DNA of 64,000 nucleotides from an uncultured Myxococcales bacterium (GCA_937902985.1 CALFNG010000193.1:36524-100523), one strand, 5' to 3'. Counted from the first letter of the stretch, positions 1 to 8,325 are shown. The notes: generated from the sequence alone by a model not told the origin. A program made the numbers and translations.

Positions 1-2
1 GA

Positions 3-695
3 TACTCGTACAACGGCCCGACCGAGATCGGAGGCCTCATCGTGAGCCCCATGTACCGGTCGAAGCCCGAGCGGCTGGGGCTTCTCGTCTCGTACGTACG
101 TTTTCTCTACATCGCGATGCACCGCGATTGGTTTCGCGACGAGCTCCTCGCCGAGCTCTTGCCGCCGCTCGAGCCCGACGGCACGTCGCACCTGTGGAAC
201 GCCGTCGGCCGGAAGTTTACCGAGATGACGTACGCCGAGGCCGACCGGCTCTCGAAGAAGAACAAGGAGTTCGTCAAAGGCCTCTTCCCGGAGGGGCCCG
301 TCTACGCGTCGCTCTTGCCGGACGATGCGCAGAGCGTCATCGGAAAAGTGGGGGCGCAGACGCGCGGGGTCGAGAAGTTGCTCGAACGGATCGGCTTTCG
401 GTACGCCTGGCGCGTCGATCCCTTCGACGGGGGTCCGCACTTCACGGCGCCGACCGACGAGGTGTCGCTGGTCCGCGCGTCGCACGCGGCCCGCCTCACG
501 CGCCTGCTGCCCGCGGGCGAGCACGTGAAGACGCGCGCACTCGTGGCCGTGGAGCACGCAGAGCCGCCGTTCTTTCGCGCAGTGGCTGCGCCCTGGCGCC
601 GCGACGCAGCGGGCGGCGCCGAGCTTGGCGCCGCCGCCGTCAAGGTTCTCCGTGTCAGCGAAAACGACAGCGTCTGGGTCTTGCCGCTGGAGTAG
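3..695 (+). CDS. astA: Arginine N-succinyltransferase AstA, 5' truncated by window edge
   Basis: Transfers the succinyl group of succinyl-CoA to the alpha-amino group of arginine, the first step of the ammonia-producing arginine succinyltransferase (AST) pathway in the cytoplasm. The frame is open from base 3, so the true start lies outside the window; 230 residues are visible, against about 340 for the family, so roughly the first third is missing. Family signatures are clear: IGGLIVSPMYR at the left edge, then SYVRFLYIAMHRDWF, ELLPPLEPDG, GRKFTEMTYAEADRLS, NKEFVKGLFP, and DPFDGGPHFTA, which belongs to the conserved core. It is not possible to see whether the rest of the ast pathway lies upstream. 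The next gene starts 20 bases after the stop on the same strand but is unrelated in function. Confidence 0.93.
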   Translation, partial: YSYNGPTEIGGLIVSPMYRSKPERLGLLVSYVRFLYIAMHRDWFRDELLAELLPPLEPDGTSHLWNAVGRKFTEMTYAEADRLSKKNKEFVKGLFPEGPVYASLLPDDAQSVIGKVGAQTRGVEKLLERIGFRYAWRVDPFDGGPHFTAPTDEVSLVRASHAARLTRLLPAGEHVKTRALVAVEHAEPPFFRAVAAPWRRDAAGGAELGAAAVKVLRVSENDSVWVLPLE

Positions 696-715
696 CCTTC
701 GACGTTCGCGACGCG

Positions 716-1720
716 ATGCCGCGTGGAATGAAATCGACCGTTCGATCGCTCGCTCGAATTGCGGTGTTCGTCGCGGGGGTGGCGCTGCCGACCGTCGCGT
801 CTCGCCGTGCCTCCGCCGCGAGCATCGGGGTTCGCTTGTCGGTCAACCGCGCGCCCGACGCCGGCGATTGCCCCGACGCGGGGCGCCTCGCGGCTGGCAT
901 CGCGCGCGCGGGAGACCGGTCGCTTCCGAGCATCGCCCCGAACGCGGAGGCCCGACTGCGCTTCGAAGTCGACATGGCGCGGAGCGCCACCGGCTACGCC
1001 GCGACCGTTCGCATTCTGGGCGCGCGCATCGGCGTGCGCCAGATCGAGCACACCGGCGGCACGTGCGCGCCGCTCGCCGACGCGCTGGCCGTCGCGCTCG
1101 TCGTGGTGATCGACGACGTCGAGCAAGCCGACGCGACAGTCACGGAGGCGACGACGCCCTCGCCGTCCACGCAACCCGCGCAATCCGCCGAGGCGCCGGC
1201 GCCGCCCCCCCCTCCGCCGCCCCCGCCCGCGCCGCCCGACAAAATCGAGAGGCGGGACAACCCGACGCCCGACCTCGTGCTGGTGCCGTCGCGAACGGCC
1301 GACAACAGCGCCTTCTTCGAGCTCGGCGGGAGCGGCCTCTTTTACACCTTCAACTTCGAGCACATCTTCGGCGATTCGAACGTGAGCCTGCGCATCGGCT
1401 TCGGATACATCCATCTCGACGCGGACCTCGCCGGCAACACCTTCAACGAAGAAGACATCAGCGTGCCGATGGTGGCGAGCTACTACGTCGGCAAGAGCAG
1501 TCACAAGCTGCAGCTCGGCGCGGGCATGCTGCTCCTCTACCGGCAGGGCGATCAGGGCAGCAGCGATGGGACGACCACGTCGCTGCTCGCCACCGCCATC
1601 ATCGGGTACCGGTACATCCCCGAAAACGGCGGCATCAACTTCGGAGTCGCGTTCACGCCGTGTTTCGGCCAGGGCATCGCGCTCCCCTGGGGCGGCGTCG
1701 ACTTCGGCGTCGGCTTCTAG
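716..1720 (+). CDS. Predicted secreted outer-membrane-like protein with proline-rich linker
   Basis: A 334-residue protein of unknown function. It begins with a cationic and hydrophobic signal peptide (about residues 1-36, ending near RRASA). A globular region of about 120 residues with three Cys follows, then a strongly proline-rich linker (about residues 160-178, a run of nine P). The C-terminal domain alternates aromatic/hydrophobic and polar residues (FFELGGSGLFYTFNFEHIFG, LRIGFGYIHLD) and ends in Phe, as outer-membrane beta-barrels do. ATG at 716 is used; ATG at 728 (MKSTVRS) is an equally good start. The layout of N-domain, Pro-rich spacer and barrel is common in myxobacterial envelope proteins. 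I infer outer-membrane localisation only from this pattern. Confidence 0.7.
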   Translation: MPRGMKSTVRSLARIAVFVAGVALPTVASRRASAASIGVRLSVNRAPDAGDCPDAGRLAAGIARAGDRSLPSIAPNAEARLRFEVDMARSATGYAATVRILGARIGVRQIEHTGGTCAPLADALAVALVVVIDDVEQADATVTEATTPSPSTQPAQSAEAPAPPPPPPPPPAPPDKIERRDNPTPDLVLVPSRTADNSAFFELGGSGLFYTFNFEHIFGDSNVSLRIGFGYIHLDADLAGNTFNEEDISVPMVASYYVGKSSHKLQLGAGMLLLYRQGDQGSSDGTTTSLLATAIIGYRYIPENGGINFGVAFTPCFGQGIALPWGGVDFGVGF

Positions 1721-1729
1721 GCCCTCGAT

Positions 1730-2749
1730 GTGCCAGACTCGCGGCCGATGACGCGCGCGAGCGAACACTCCAACGGGGCTTCCACACGGGAGCGCCTTGC
1801 TCCGGCGGCGGACGTCGAGGCGATCGATCTGCGAACGCGCGACGGCTGGTCGCTGCGCGCCGAGGTGCATACTCCGTCCCGAGAATCCGTGGGTGTCGCC
1901 GTCCTGGCGCACGCGCTCATGGCGCGGCGATCGGAGTTCGCGCGCCCCGCCTCGGGAGGGGTCGCTGCCTTCCTCGTCCGGCGAGGATGGCGCGTCGTCG
2001 CGTTCGACTTCCGCGGGCACGGCGACAGCCATCCGCCCCCGCAGAGGCGCGCCGCCTACGGGTACGACGAGCTCGTGGCCGGCGATCTCGCCGCCGTCTG
2101 CGCGTTCGCACGCGAGCAGGCGAACGGCGATCCCGTGGTCGTCGTGGGGCACTCGCTCGGCGGTCACGCGGCGCTCGTCGCCCACGGCTCTGGCGCCGCC
2201 GAGGTCGACGGCATCGCCGGTATCGCCTCTGCGCCGCCCTTCTTGCGAGACCACGAGCCCTCGCGGGCGCGCTGGCTGCTCAAGCGCGCGGCCTTCGCGT
2301 CGATGCTCGCGATCTCCCGGCGAGCGCACCGCTTTCCCGCGCGCGCGTTGCGCCTCGGCAGCGACGACGAGACGCTCGAGTCGTGCGAAGACTTCGAGCG
2401 CTTCGCGCGTACGGGGCGGTGGGTGAGTCGCGACGGCCGCGTCGACTACCTCGAGGCGCTCGGAAGCGTTCGCATCCCCGTGCTTCAGGTCGTCAGCGTG
2501 GCGGACCGGTTCGAGTGCGTCCCCGAGTGCGGCGAGCGCTTCGTCGCGTGTTGCCGCGGCCCGCGCGAGGTCATGCGAGTCACGAGCACCCACGGCGGGG
2601 GACCCCCCCCGAGCCACATGGGGCTCGTGACCAGCGGGCGCGTGGGCGCCGTCTGGGAGAGCGTCGAGAGGTGGATGCGGCGCGTCCCCCTCAACACGAC
2701 CGATGCCGACCGTCGCTCCCCTCGGCTGGGAAGATCTTCCCTGGGTTGA
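1730..2749 (+). CDS. Alpha/beta hydrolase
   Basis: A 339-residue serine hydrolase of the alpha/beta fold. Visible elements are the oxyanion-loop region VLAHALMARRSEFARP, the FDFRGHGDS motif, the nucleophile elbow GHSLGG (Ser of GxSxG), a late Asp in VVSVADRFE and the catalytic His in SHMGLV. The substrate cannot be told from sequence; nearest families are esterase/lysophospholipase-like enzymes. GTG at 1730 gives the longest reading; ATG at 1748 is possible. It starts 9 bases after the preceding gene and may be co-transcribed with it. Its last 19 codons (after RRVPL) overlap the 3' end of the opposing FAD oxidase gene by 59 bases, and this tail is probably not conserved. Confidence 0.85.
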   Translation: MPDSRPMTRASEHSNGASTRERLAPAADVEAIDLRTRDGWSLRAEVHTPSRESVGVAVLAHALMARRSEFARPASGGVAAFLVRRGWRVVAFDFRGHGDSHPPPQRRAAYGYDELVAGDLAAVCAFAREQANGDPVVVVGHSLGGHAALVAHGSGAAEVDGIAGIASAPPFLRDHEPSRARWLLKRAAFASMLAISRRAHRFPARALRLGSDDETLESCEDFERFARTGRWVSRDGRVDYLEALGSVRIPVLQVVSVADRFECVPECGERFVACCRGPREVMRVTSTHGGGPPPSHMGLVTSGRVGAVWESVERWMRRVPLNTTDADRRSPRLGRSSLG

Positions 2750-4130
2750 GCAGGTCCTTCGGGTCGAAGGCGCGCTTGATGTCGCGCTGGAGCGCGATGA
2801 GGTCGTCGCTCTGCTCGAGGCGCAGGTACTTCGCCTTCGATACGCCGATCCCGTGCTCGCCGCTCAGTGTCCCCCCGAGCTCCACGGTGGCGCGCATCAG
2901 CATCTCGATCGCTCGGTCGACGGCGGGGCGCTCGGCATCGTCATTCCAGAGGAAGTTCACGTGCAAGTTCCCGTCGCCGGCGTGTCCGTAGGCCAGGTGT
3001 CGCACGCCCGTCGCGGCGCCGATGTCGTCTGCGCGATCGAGCAACTCGACGATGCGCGTCCGTGGCACGACGATGTCTTCGCTCAGCTTGTGGCGGGCGA
3101 GCTTGCGCGTCGCCCTCGAGAGCATGCGCCGTGCGGCCCAGAGGCGATCGCGCTGTGTCGCGTCCTGCGCCACCACGACGTCGATGCAGCCGGGGCGCTC
3201 GGCGGCCACGCCGCCGAGGCGCTCGAGCACGGCCTCCGCCCCTTCGCCGTCGACCTCGACGAGAAGCATCGCGCCGGCCCGCGGATCGATCGAGACGCCC
3301 GCCGAACGCACGGCGTCGAGCGTCGAGGCGTCGAGCATCTCGAGGCACCTCGGCACGATGCCCGCGGCGACGATGTCCTCGACGGCGCCCGCGGCGGCCC
3401 GAACGTCGGAGAAGAGCGCGAGCGCGGTCGCGACGGTCGGAGGCTTGGGCACGAGGCGCAGCGTGACCTCGGTGAACACGCCCAGCGTCCCCTCGCTGCC
3501 GACGAGGAGCGCGGTCACGTCGTAGCCCGTGACGCCCTTGACCGTACGCTTGCCGGTGCGCACGACGCGCCCGCCGACGAGGCAGGCCTCGAGCCCGAGC
3601 ACCCAGTCGCGCGTCACGCCGTACTTGAACGCGCGCGGACCGCCTGCGTTCTCGGCCACGTTGCCGCCGATGCAGCAGGTGTCGAGCGAGCTCGGGTCGG
3701 GCGCATAGAAGAGCCCTTCGCGCTCGACGGCCTCGTGGAGGACCGCCGTGATCACGCCGGGCTCGACCACCGCGACGAGGTTTGCGCGGTCGATCTCCTT
3801 GATGCGCGCGAGCGCGTGCGTCGCCAGGACGATCCCTCCCGCCACGGGCACGGCGCCTCCGGTGCGCCCCGTTCCGCCGGCCCGTGGGGTGACCGGCACC
3901 TCGCACGCGTCGGCGATGGCGAGGGTTGCGGCCACGTCGCCGGCCGACGCCGCGATGACGACTACGTCGGGCGGGCGTCCGCCCACGTCGCTGTCGTCGC
4001 TCGCGTAGGGAGCGCACGCGTCGGTCGACGTGAGCACCTTCGAGGGGCCGAGGCGCCTCTCGAGCTCGATCTTCGCCCGGTCGACGGCGGCGCGGCCGGG
4101 AATGCGAACGGAGGGCGCTTCGAGGAGCAC
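2691..4130 (-). CDS. FAD-linked oxidase, GlcD / D-lactate dehydrogenase type
   Basis: A 479-residue flavoenzyme of the FAD_binding_4 / FAD-oxidase_C family, which oxidises 2-hydroxy acids such as glycolate or D-lactate. The PP-loop region PRAGGTGRTGGAVP near residue 82 binds FAD, with DPSSLDTCCIGGNVAENAGG and SEGTLGVFTEVTLRL further on in the FAD domain. The C-terminal part carries YGHAGDGNLHVNF and LSGEHGIG, the substrate and metal-binding motifs of GlcD/D-LDH. Length is normal for GlcD. No GlcE/GlcF or iron-sulfur partner is adjacent, so it may be a stand-alone D-lactate or D-2-hydroxyglutarate dehydrogenase-like enzyme. A small lipoprotein gene lies 55 bases upstream on the same strand. 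Confidence 0.9.
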   Translation of the reverse strand: MLLEAPSVRIPGRAAVDRAKIELERRLGPSKVLTSTDACAPYASDDSDVGGRPPDVVVIAASAGDVAATLAIADACEVPVTPRAGGTGRTGGAVPVAGGIVLATHALARIKEIDRANLVAVVEPGVITAVLHEAVEREGLFYAPDPSSLDTCCIGGNVAENAGGPRAFKYGVTRDWVLGLEACLVGGRVVRTGKRTVKGVTGYDVTALLVGSEGTLGVFTEVTLRLVPKPPTVATALALFSDVRAAAGAVEDIVAAGIVPRCLEMLDASTLDAVRSAGVSIDPRAGAMLLVEVDGEGAEAVLERLGGVAAERPGCIDVVVAQDATQRDRLWAARRMLSRATRKLARHKLSEDIVVPRTRIVELLDRADDIGAATGVRHLAYGHAGDGNLHVNFLWNDDAERPAVDRAIEMLMRATVELGGTLSGEHGIGVSKAKYLRLEQSDDLIALQRDIKRAFDPKDLLNPGKIFPAEGSDGRHRSC

Positions 4131-4185
4131 GACGATCCCGAGCGTAGCTCCCCCTGGCCGAGAACGCCGGCCGGGCCCCCGCCAT

Positions 4186-4395
4186 CTATTTATCCTCGGT
4201 GTCCTTCTTGACGTCGTGCGCCGAGTCCTTCACGGCGTCCTTCGCGTTGCGGGCGGCGTTATCGACCTTCTCGCCGGCCCTCTGTGCGGGGCCTTCATCG
4301 GTGTGATGGCACGCCGACGTGGCCAGCATGAAGCTGAGACTCGCGAGGGTCGCTGCCGAGATGGCCGGCCTCACGAGTCCATCCCCGCCCAGCAT
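4186..4395 (-). CDS. Small lipoprotein with amphipathic Ala/Lys/Asp repeat
   Basis: A 69-residue predicted lipoprotein. The N-terminal hydrophobic stretch (about residues 9-28) ends in the lipobox-like LATSAC, so Cys29 would be lipidated. The rest is a short, highly charged helix (EKVDNAARNAKDAVKDSAHD) whose 11-residue-like periodicity resembles the amphipathic repeats of small stress and LEA-like envelope proteins. There are no catalytic residues. It precedes the GlcD-type oxidase by 55 bases on the same strand. The start ATG lies inside the end of the small ORF upstream. Function is unknown; a structural or stress-related envelope role is inference. Confidence 0.65.
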   Translation of the reverse strand: MLGGDGLVRPAISAATLASLSFMLATSACHHTDEGPAQRAGEKVDNAARNAKDAVKDSAHDVKKDTEDK

Positions 4396-4547
4396 GCCTC
4401 GGGGTCCTCGAGTAACGCGCGAACCCCACCCTCGTCTTCGAGCGGCTCGCGGCGCACGAGCGTCGAAAACTCGGCCGTAACCGTCCAGTCAGAGGGCTCG
4501 TCGAGCGAATGAAGGTCTTCCAGAAGCCAGCTGTCTCGAACTCGCAT
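4371..4547 (-). CDS. Short hypothetical ORF (58 aa)
   Basis: An open frame reading MRVRDSWLLEDLHSLDEPSD and ending WAGMDS. It is acidic, with no signal peptide and no domain I recognise. The same frame is open further upstream to 4727, but that upstream part reads as the tail of a decayed short-chain dehydrogenase (separate entry), so I take the internal ATG at 4547 as the most reasonable start. It overlaps the following lipoprotein gene by 25 bases. Whether it is translated is uncertain. Confidence 0.3.
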   Translation of the reverse strand: MRVRDSWLLEDLHSLDEPSDWTVTAEFSTLVRREPLEDEGGVRALLEDPEACWAGMDS

Positions 4548-4652
4548 GATGAGACAGGACCTATCCAAGATGCATTCCAACGCGCCGACGGGCGCGAAAG
4601 CTCGCTTTTGGCGAAAAAGCGACGCTCGACGCCCCGCCGTGTGGCGCCAATC

Positions 4653-4848
4653 ACCTCTCGGCGTCGTGCCGTTCACGATCGCCGCCGCCGCGGCTTCCGG
4701 GCTCGTCCGCGCGATCTTGTCGACCATAAACCACGCCCCACATGTTGACGCCGATGACGAGCTCGAAATCGTCGTAGGTCACGGCCTCGAGCTTGGCGTG
4801 AACGGTGACGCAGGCTGCGTCTCCGCGGCCAATCTCCCTCTCGCTCTG
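4653..4848 (-). pseudogene. Decayed short-chain dehydrogenase/reductase (SDR) remnant
   Basis: Read on the minus strand from 4848, one frame gives SEREIG, then VTVHAKLEAVTYDDFELVIG and VNMWGVVYG, which matches the SDR stretch that follows the NNAG motif (E-W-x-V-N-x-W-G-V-x-x-G). At the Asn-Asn-Ala-Gly position the sequence now reads DAACV. Directly after VVYG the match jumps to another frame, VDKIARTSPEAAAAAIVNG, which resembles the C-terminal 'iaRtsPe-AA-aIl-G' segment of the same SDR subfamily. The catalytic Tyr-x-x-x-Lys region that should lie between them is absent. I read this as an internally deleted, frameshifted gene. Its upstream half (the NAD-binding glycine motif) is not visible. 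Confidence 0.6.
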
Positions 4849-4900
4849 GACGTGGTATGGCCTCGCCGATTCGCCGCGCTATGCTCCCGCGGCCCATCCG

Positions 4901-6091
4901 ATGTTCGTTCCGTTCCTCTTCGAGCTGCGCAAGCGCAAGGTGAAGGTGGGCCTCCAGGAGGCCATGGCGCTCGCGCAGGCGCTCAAGATGGGCCTTCACG
5001 ACAGCTCGCTCGACGGCTTCTACCACGTGGCCCGCGCGGTCTGCGTGCACTCCGAGACCGATCTCGACGCGTTCGACGAGGCGTACCTCTCCTGCTTCAA
5101 GGGCATCGCGTCGAAGTCGGCCGCGCTGGCGAACGAGCTCGAAAAGTGGCTGCGCGACCCGAAGATGCGCAAGACGCTGACGGACGACGAGCTCGCGATG
5201 CTGGAGCACCTCGACCCCGAGGCGCTGCGGAAGCTCTTCGAGGAGCGCCTCAAGGAACAGAAAGAGCGCCACGACGGCGGCAACCGCTGGATCGGCACCG
5301 GCGGAACGAGCCCCTTCGGCGCGAACGGGGCGCATCCGACGGGCATGCGCGTCGGGGCCCAGGGTGGCGGCAAGAGCGCGATGAACGTGGCCGATGCGCG
5401 CCAGTACCGTGCGTACCGGTCGGACCTCGTGCTCGACGTGCGCCAGATCGAGGTCGCCCTTCGCAAGCTCCGCGCGTTCTCGCGCGAAGGTTTCGAGCTC
5501 GAGCTGGACCTCGACGCGACCATCGACGAGACGGCGCGCAACGCGGGTGAGCTCGAGGTGGTCCTCCGCGCGCCGAAGAAGCCGAACGTTCGCGTCCTCT
5601 TGCTCATGGACGTGGGCGGGTCGATGGACCCGCACGCCGAGGTGGTGAGCCAGGTCTTCTCGGCGGCGAAGCGCGCGTCGAACTTTCGAGAGCTCAAGAC
5701 GTACTACTTTCACAACTGCATCTACGGGAAAGTCTACGAGACCGACACCTTCCGCGAGGGCATCTCGCTCCACGATCTCACGCAGCACTGCACGCGCGAG
5801 TGGAAGCTCGTGCTCGTGGGCGACGGGGCGATGCACCCGGCGGAGCTCATGGGCGGCGGCGGATGGTACGGATCGAGCGACGACGGCGAGCGCATGTCGG
5901 GCGTCCGATGGATGCAAGCGCTCGCCGATCATTTCGACCGGAGCGCCTGGCTCAACCCCGACTCGCCGAGCTACTGGAAGGGGGGGACCGCCGAGATGCT
6001 GGCCGGTCTCTTTCCGATGTTCCACCTGACGCTCGAGGGCCTCGGCGAAGCGATGGCCCACCTGTCGAAGGGCGCCGTTCGCAAGCGGTGA
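4901..6091 (+). CDS. VWA-domain protein, CoxE-like
   Basis: A 396-residue protein of the CoxE / YehP-like von Willebrand A group. The N-terminal half starts MFVPFLFELRKRKVKVGLQE, a typical opening for this family, and is mainly helical. The VWA domain starts near residue 225, with the metal site reading LLMDVGGSMDPH; the usual DxSxS has Gly in place of the first Ser, as in many CoxE-like proteins. Later blocks (TYYFHNCIYGKVYE, VLVGDGAMHPAEL, WLNPDSPSYW) are also characteristic. ATG at 4901 is chosen over an upstream in-frame start because family homology begins there. Such proteins usually work with a MoxR-type AAA+ ATPase in metal-centre or complex assembly; none lies next to it here. Confidence 0.85.
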   Translation: MFVPFLFELRKRKVKVGLQEAMALAQALKMGLHDSSLDGFYHVARAVCVHSETDLDAFDEAYLSCFKGIASKSAALANELEKWLRDPKMRKTLTDDELAMLEHLDPEALRKLFEERLKEQKERHDGGNRWIGTGGTSPFGANGAHPTGMRVGAQGGGKSAMNVADARQYRAYRSDLVLDVRQIEVALRKLRAFSREGFELELDLDATIDETARNAGELEVVLRAPKKPNVRVLLLMDVGGSMDPHAEVVSQVFSAAKRASNFRELKTYYFHNCIYGKVYETDTFREGISLHDLTQHCTREWKLVLVGDGAMHPAELMGGGGWYGSSDDGERMSGVRWMQALADHFDRSAWLNPDSPSYWKGGTAEMLAGLFPMFHLTLEGLGEAMAHLSKGAVRKR

Positions 6092-6107
6092 TCCGCGAGG
6101 ACGCCCG

Positions 6108-7127
6108 TCAGAGCCTGACGTCGATGTACACGTTGCGGCGTAGCTCGCTGAGCCACTGCTTGCGGGCGCGCTCGAGGCCTTCGATGAGGGCCTTCTGCAT
6201 CATGTCGTCTTTGACTTCGGTGTACGCGGGCACGCGCGCCGTGCCGAGCGGCATGAGGAGCACGATGGCCTCGTCTTGACCGAGGTTGACTGGGATCGGG
6301 TCGGACACGGTGCCCGACTTGGTCGCGCGCACGCCGTCTTGAATCGGGGGCAAGAGCGACGCGAAGGGCTGCGGGCCGCGCGAGCCGCACGACGGTTTGG
6401 TGGACACGTCGTCGCTGTACTGCGTGACTAGCTTGCAGAAATCTTCGCCGCCGCGCGCTCGCTTCGAGAGCTCTTGCGCCAGCGCCATGCGCGCGTCGAG
6501 CTGCTGCTGCGAGCCGGTCGCCGGCACCCGGAGAGCGAGGACGCGCACGTCGATCGTCTCCTGGTCGCGGACCTCTTTGATCCAGTGCTGGTACGCGGAG
6601 AGCGCGTCTTGATCGGTGACGTGAACGCGCGGCCGGACGCGTAGCTCGATGAGCTTGCCCTCGAGGATCTGGCGCTTGATCTCGTCGCGAAAATCTTGCT
6701 CGGTGAGCCCGCGCCGGAGCACCTCGCCCATGACGTCAGCCGTGGTCACCGGCCGCCCCTGCTGGGCCTGCGCCTGCGCGGCGATGTTCGCGATGCCGCG
6801 ATCGATCTCTTCGGAGGCGACGGTGATGTGCGCCTTGTCGGCCTGCTGCTCTTCGAGGCGATCGTCGATCATGCGATCGAGCAGCTCTTTGTACATCTCC
6901 TGCTCCTGGACGCTGATGACGTTCGCGTCGCGCGTCTGGAGCCGGATCTGCACGCGCCCGGACGCGGCGCGGTGGAGCAGCTCGGTCCAGAGGACCGGGC
7001 GCTCCCCGATCACAGCGACGACGCGCTCGACGATCGTGGCCCGCGCCGGGACGACCGCCGCCACGATTGCCAGCGCCCAGGCGGCGAGGAGGAGTCTCGG
7101 GAACTTCACGTCCCCACGCCTTAGCAC
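6108..7127 (-). CDS. SurA-like periplasmic peptidyl-prolyl isomerase/chaperone
   Basis: A 339-residue exported chaperone. A signal peptide covers about residues 7-30 (KFPRLLLAAWALAIVAAVVP, cleaved near ARA). The SurA N-terminal helical domain follows (VERVVAVIGERPVLWTEL, and the MYKELLDRMIDDRLEEQQA helix). A parvulin-like PPIC domain spans about residues 190-310, with the typical pattern ARGGEDFCKLVTQYSDD. It has one parvulin domain, as in many deltaproteobacterial SurA homologues, against two in E. coli. It probably helps fold outer-membrane proteins. ATG at 7127 is used; GTG at 7109 (VKFPRL) is a good alternative. It begins 7 bases after rpsI, so it is likely at the end of the ribosomal protein operon. 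Confidence 0.85.
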   Translation of the reverse strand: MLRRGDVKFPRLLLAAWALAIVAAVVPARATIVERVVAVIGERPVLWTELLHRAASGRVQIRLQTRDANVISVQEQEMYKELLDRMIDDRLEEQQADKAHITVASEEIDRGIANIAAQAQAQQGRPVTTADVMGEVLRRGLTEQDFRDEIKRQILEGKLIELRVRPRVHVTDQDALSAYQHWIKEVRDQETIDVRVLALRVPATGSQQQLDARMALAQELSKRARGGEDFCKLVTQYSDDVSTKPSCGSRGPQPFASLLPPIQDGVRATKSGTVSDPIPVNLGQDEAIVLLMPLGTARVPAYTEVKDDMMQKALIEGLERARKQWLSELRRNVYIDVRL

Positions 7128-7134
7128 GGGGCTT

Positions 7135-7533
7135 CTAACGTTTAGAATACTGGAAGCGCTTGCGGGCGCCGGGCTGGCCGTACTTCTTGCGCTCCTTCTT
7201 GCGCGCGTCGCGCGTCAAGAAGCCCGCTCGCTTGACCACGCCGCGCTTCTCCGGATCGAGCGTGATGAGCGCCCGCGAGATGCCGTGCCGCATGGCCTCG
7301 GCCTGCGCGCTCTTGCCGCCGCCGGTGCACGTGGCCCACACGTCGAACTGATCCTGCGCTTCAATGAGCTCGAACGGCTGCCGCAGCACCATGCGCGACG
7401 TCTCGCGCTCGAAGTAGTCGTCGACCGGCTTGCCGTTGACGACAATGGTTCCAGTGCCCGGCTTGAGCCAGATGCGCGCGATCGCGGTCTTGCGTTTGCC
7501 AGTGGCGTACGTACGAGTGTCGGCTGTGGGCAT
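7135..7533 (-). CDS. rpsI: Ribosomal protein S9 (uS9)
   Basis: A 132-residue small-subunit ribosomal protein that contacts 16S rRNA at the head and reaches the P site with its C-terminal tail. Family marks are the N-terminal [48 protein letters not shown] and the basic tail [11 protein letters not shown], which ends in the universal K/R pair. Length is normal. It follows rplM by 16 bases in the usual L13-S9 order, and a SurA-like gene follows it 7 bases later. Confidence 0.98.
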   Translation of the reverse strand: MPTADTRTYATGKRKTAIARIWLKPGTGTIVVNGKPVDDYFERETSRMVLRQPFELIEAQDQFDVWATCTGGGKSAQAEAMRHGISRALITLDPEKRGVVKRAGFLTRDARKKERKKYGQPGARKRFQYSKR

Positions 7534-7549
7534 GGTGAGCGTCGTGGCC

Positions 7550-8059
7550 TTACGGTGCTTGTCGGGTGGAAGGCGAAGTCAAAACTTGCGGCTTCTGCGC
7601 GCCGTGCGGGTGATCCGGCGTCACGTAGATCTTCAGCTTGGTGATCATCTGGCGCCCGAGGACGCCCTTGGGGAGCATGCCGCGCACGGCCTTCTCGACC
7701 GGGAACGTGCCGTCCCGCGCGAGCAGGTGCCGGTAGCTTTCCGCCTTGAAACCGCCGGGGATGCCGGAGTGCCGGTAGTAGAACTTCTTGTCGAGCTTCT
7801 CGCCCGTCAGGAGGATCTTGTCGGCGTTCACGACGACGACGAAGTCGCCCGTGTCTTCGTGGGGGGTGTATTCGGGCTTGTGCTTGCCGCGCAGCACGTG
7901 CGCGACCTGGCTGGCGAGGCGGCCGAGAGGCCTTCCCGTTGCGTCGATCACCCACCACGCCCGCGAGCCCTGGGCTTGCGCCTTGGTCATCACGAAGGAC
8001 TTGTTGGGGGCGCGCGCCGAAAGCGTCGGCACGCGGGACTGCAACTCCGTCGAAGGCAT
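7550..8059 (-). CDS. rplM: Ribosomal protein L13 (uL13)
   Basis: A 169-residue large-subunit ribosomal protein. [48 protein letters not shown], and [15 protein letters not shown] are diagnostic. The frame is open upstream to 8158, but ATG at 8059 (MPSTELQ) is chosen: the region before it contains the promoter, and starting here keeps the NKSF segment that aligns with the N terminus of known L13. This leaves an N-terminal extension of about 20 residues over E. coli L13. A GAAAGG element precedes the start by about 13 bases. It heads the rplM-rpsI operon. Confidence 0.97.
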   Translation of the reverse strand: MPSTELQSRVPTLSARAPNKSFVMTKAQAQGSRAWWVIDATGRPLGRLASQVAHVLRGKHKPEYTPHEDTGDFVVVVNADKILLTGEKLDKKFYYRHSGIPGGFKAESYRHLLARDGTFPVEKAVRGMLPKGVLGRQMITKLKIYVTPDHPHGAQKPQVLTSPSTRQAP

Positions 8060-8129
8060 TTCGAGAACGAACCTTTCAGCGCGAGCGACGCGCCAGCCAC
8101 CGGGGACAGCGCCGGCGAGAAGGCGCGGG

Positions 8130-8158
8130 AACCTAGGTGGGCACGCGCCGCCTGTCAA
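8130..8158 (-). promoter_or_regulatory. Sigma70-type promoter of rplM-rpsI
   Basis: On the minus strand TTGACA (8158-8153) and TAGGTT (8135-8130) are separated by exactly 17 bases, a near-consensus housekeeping promoter. Transcription should begin near 8123, leaving a leader of about 64 bases before the rplM ATG. The leader holds a short GC-rich hairpin (GCGCC...GGCGC). Such a clear -35 box is unusual in this GC-rich window. Confidence 0.7.
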
Positions 8159-8189
8159 GCGATGGCCGACGAAGGGGGCGCGCGCCGGC

Positions 8190-8237
8190 GTGTACTCGGG
8201 CGTGTACTCGGGCGTGTGCTCGGGCGTGTGCTCGATT
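8190..8237. repeat. 12-bp tandem repeat, 4 copies
   Basis: Two copies of GTGTACTCGGGC, one of GTGTGCTCGGGC and one degenerate GTGTGCTCGATT follow each other without gaps just upstream of the rplM promoter. Noncoding, probably produced by slippage. Confidence 0.85.
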
Positions 8238-8297
8238 GTAGTCGAAGCGCCTGAAGTCCGTCACGGAGTCACGCCCTCACGCCGCGGACCCTTCCCG

Positions 8298-8325
8298 GCG
8301 TGGCGCGTGGCGCGTGGCGCGTGGC
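8298..8325. repeat. 7-bp tandem repeat GCGTGGC, 4 copies
   Basis: Four perfect head-to-tail copies of GCGTGGC between rplM and the histidine kinase gene. It is not in a gene. A period of 7 is not a multiple of 3, which also argues against coding. Confidence 0.85.

Noticed and set aside
302..2617. 771-codon open frame on the minus strand across astA and the hydrolase
   Set aside because: Shadow frame of high-GC genes: Arg/Ala/His-rich with no domain, and it covers recognisable genes on the plus strand.
4371..4727. 118-residue single protein
   Set aside because: Its first 25 residues match the C-terminal motif of a short-chain dehydrogenase whose middle lies directly upstream in another frame, so the long form is a relic and not one gene.
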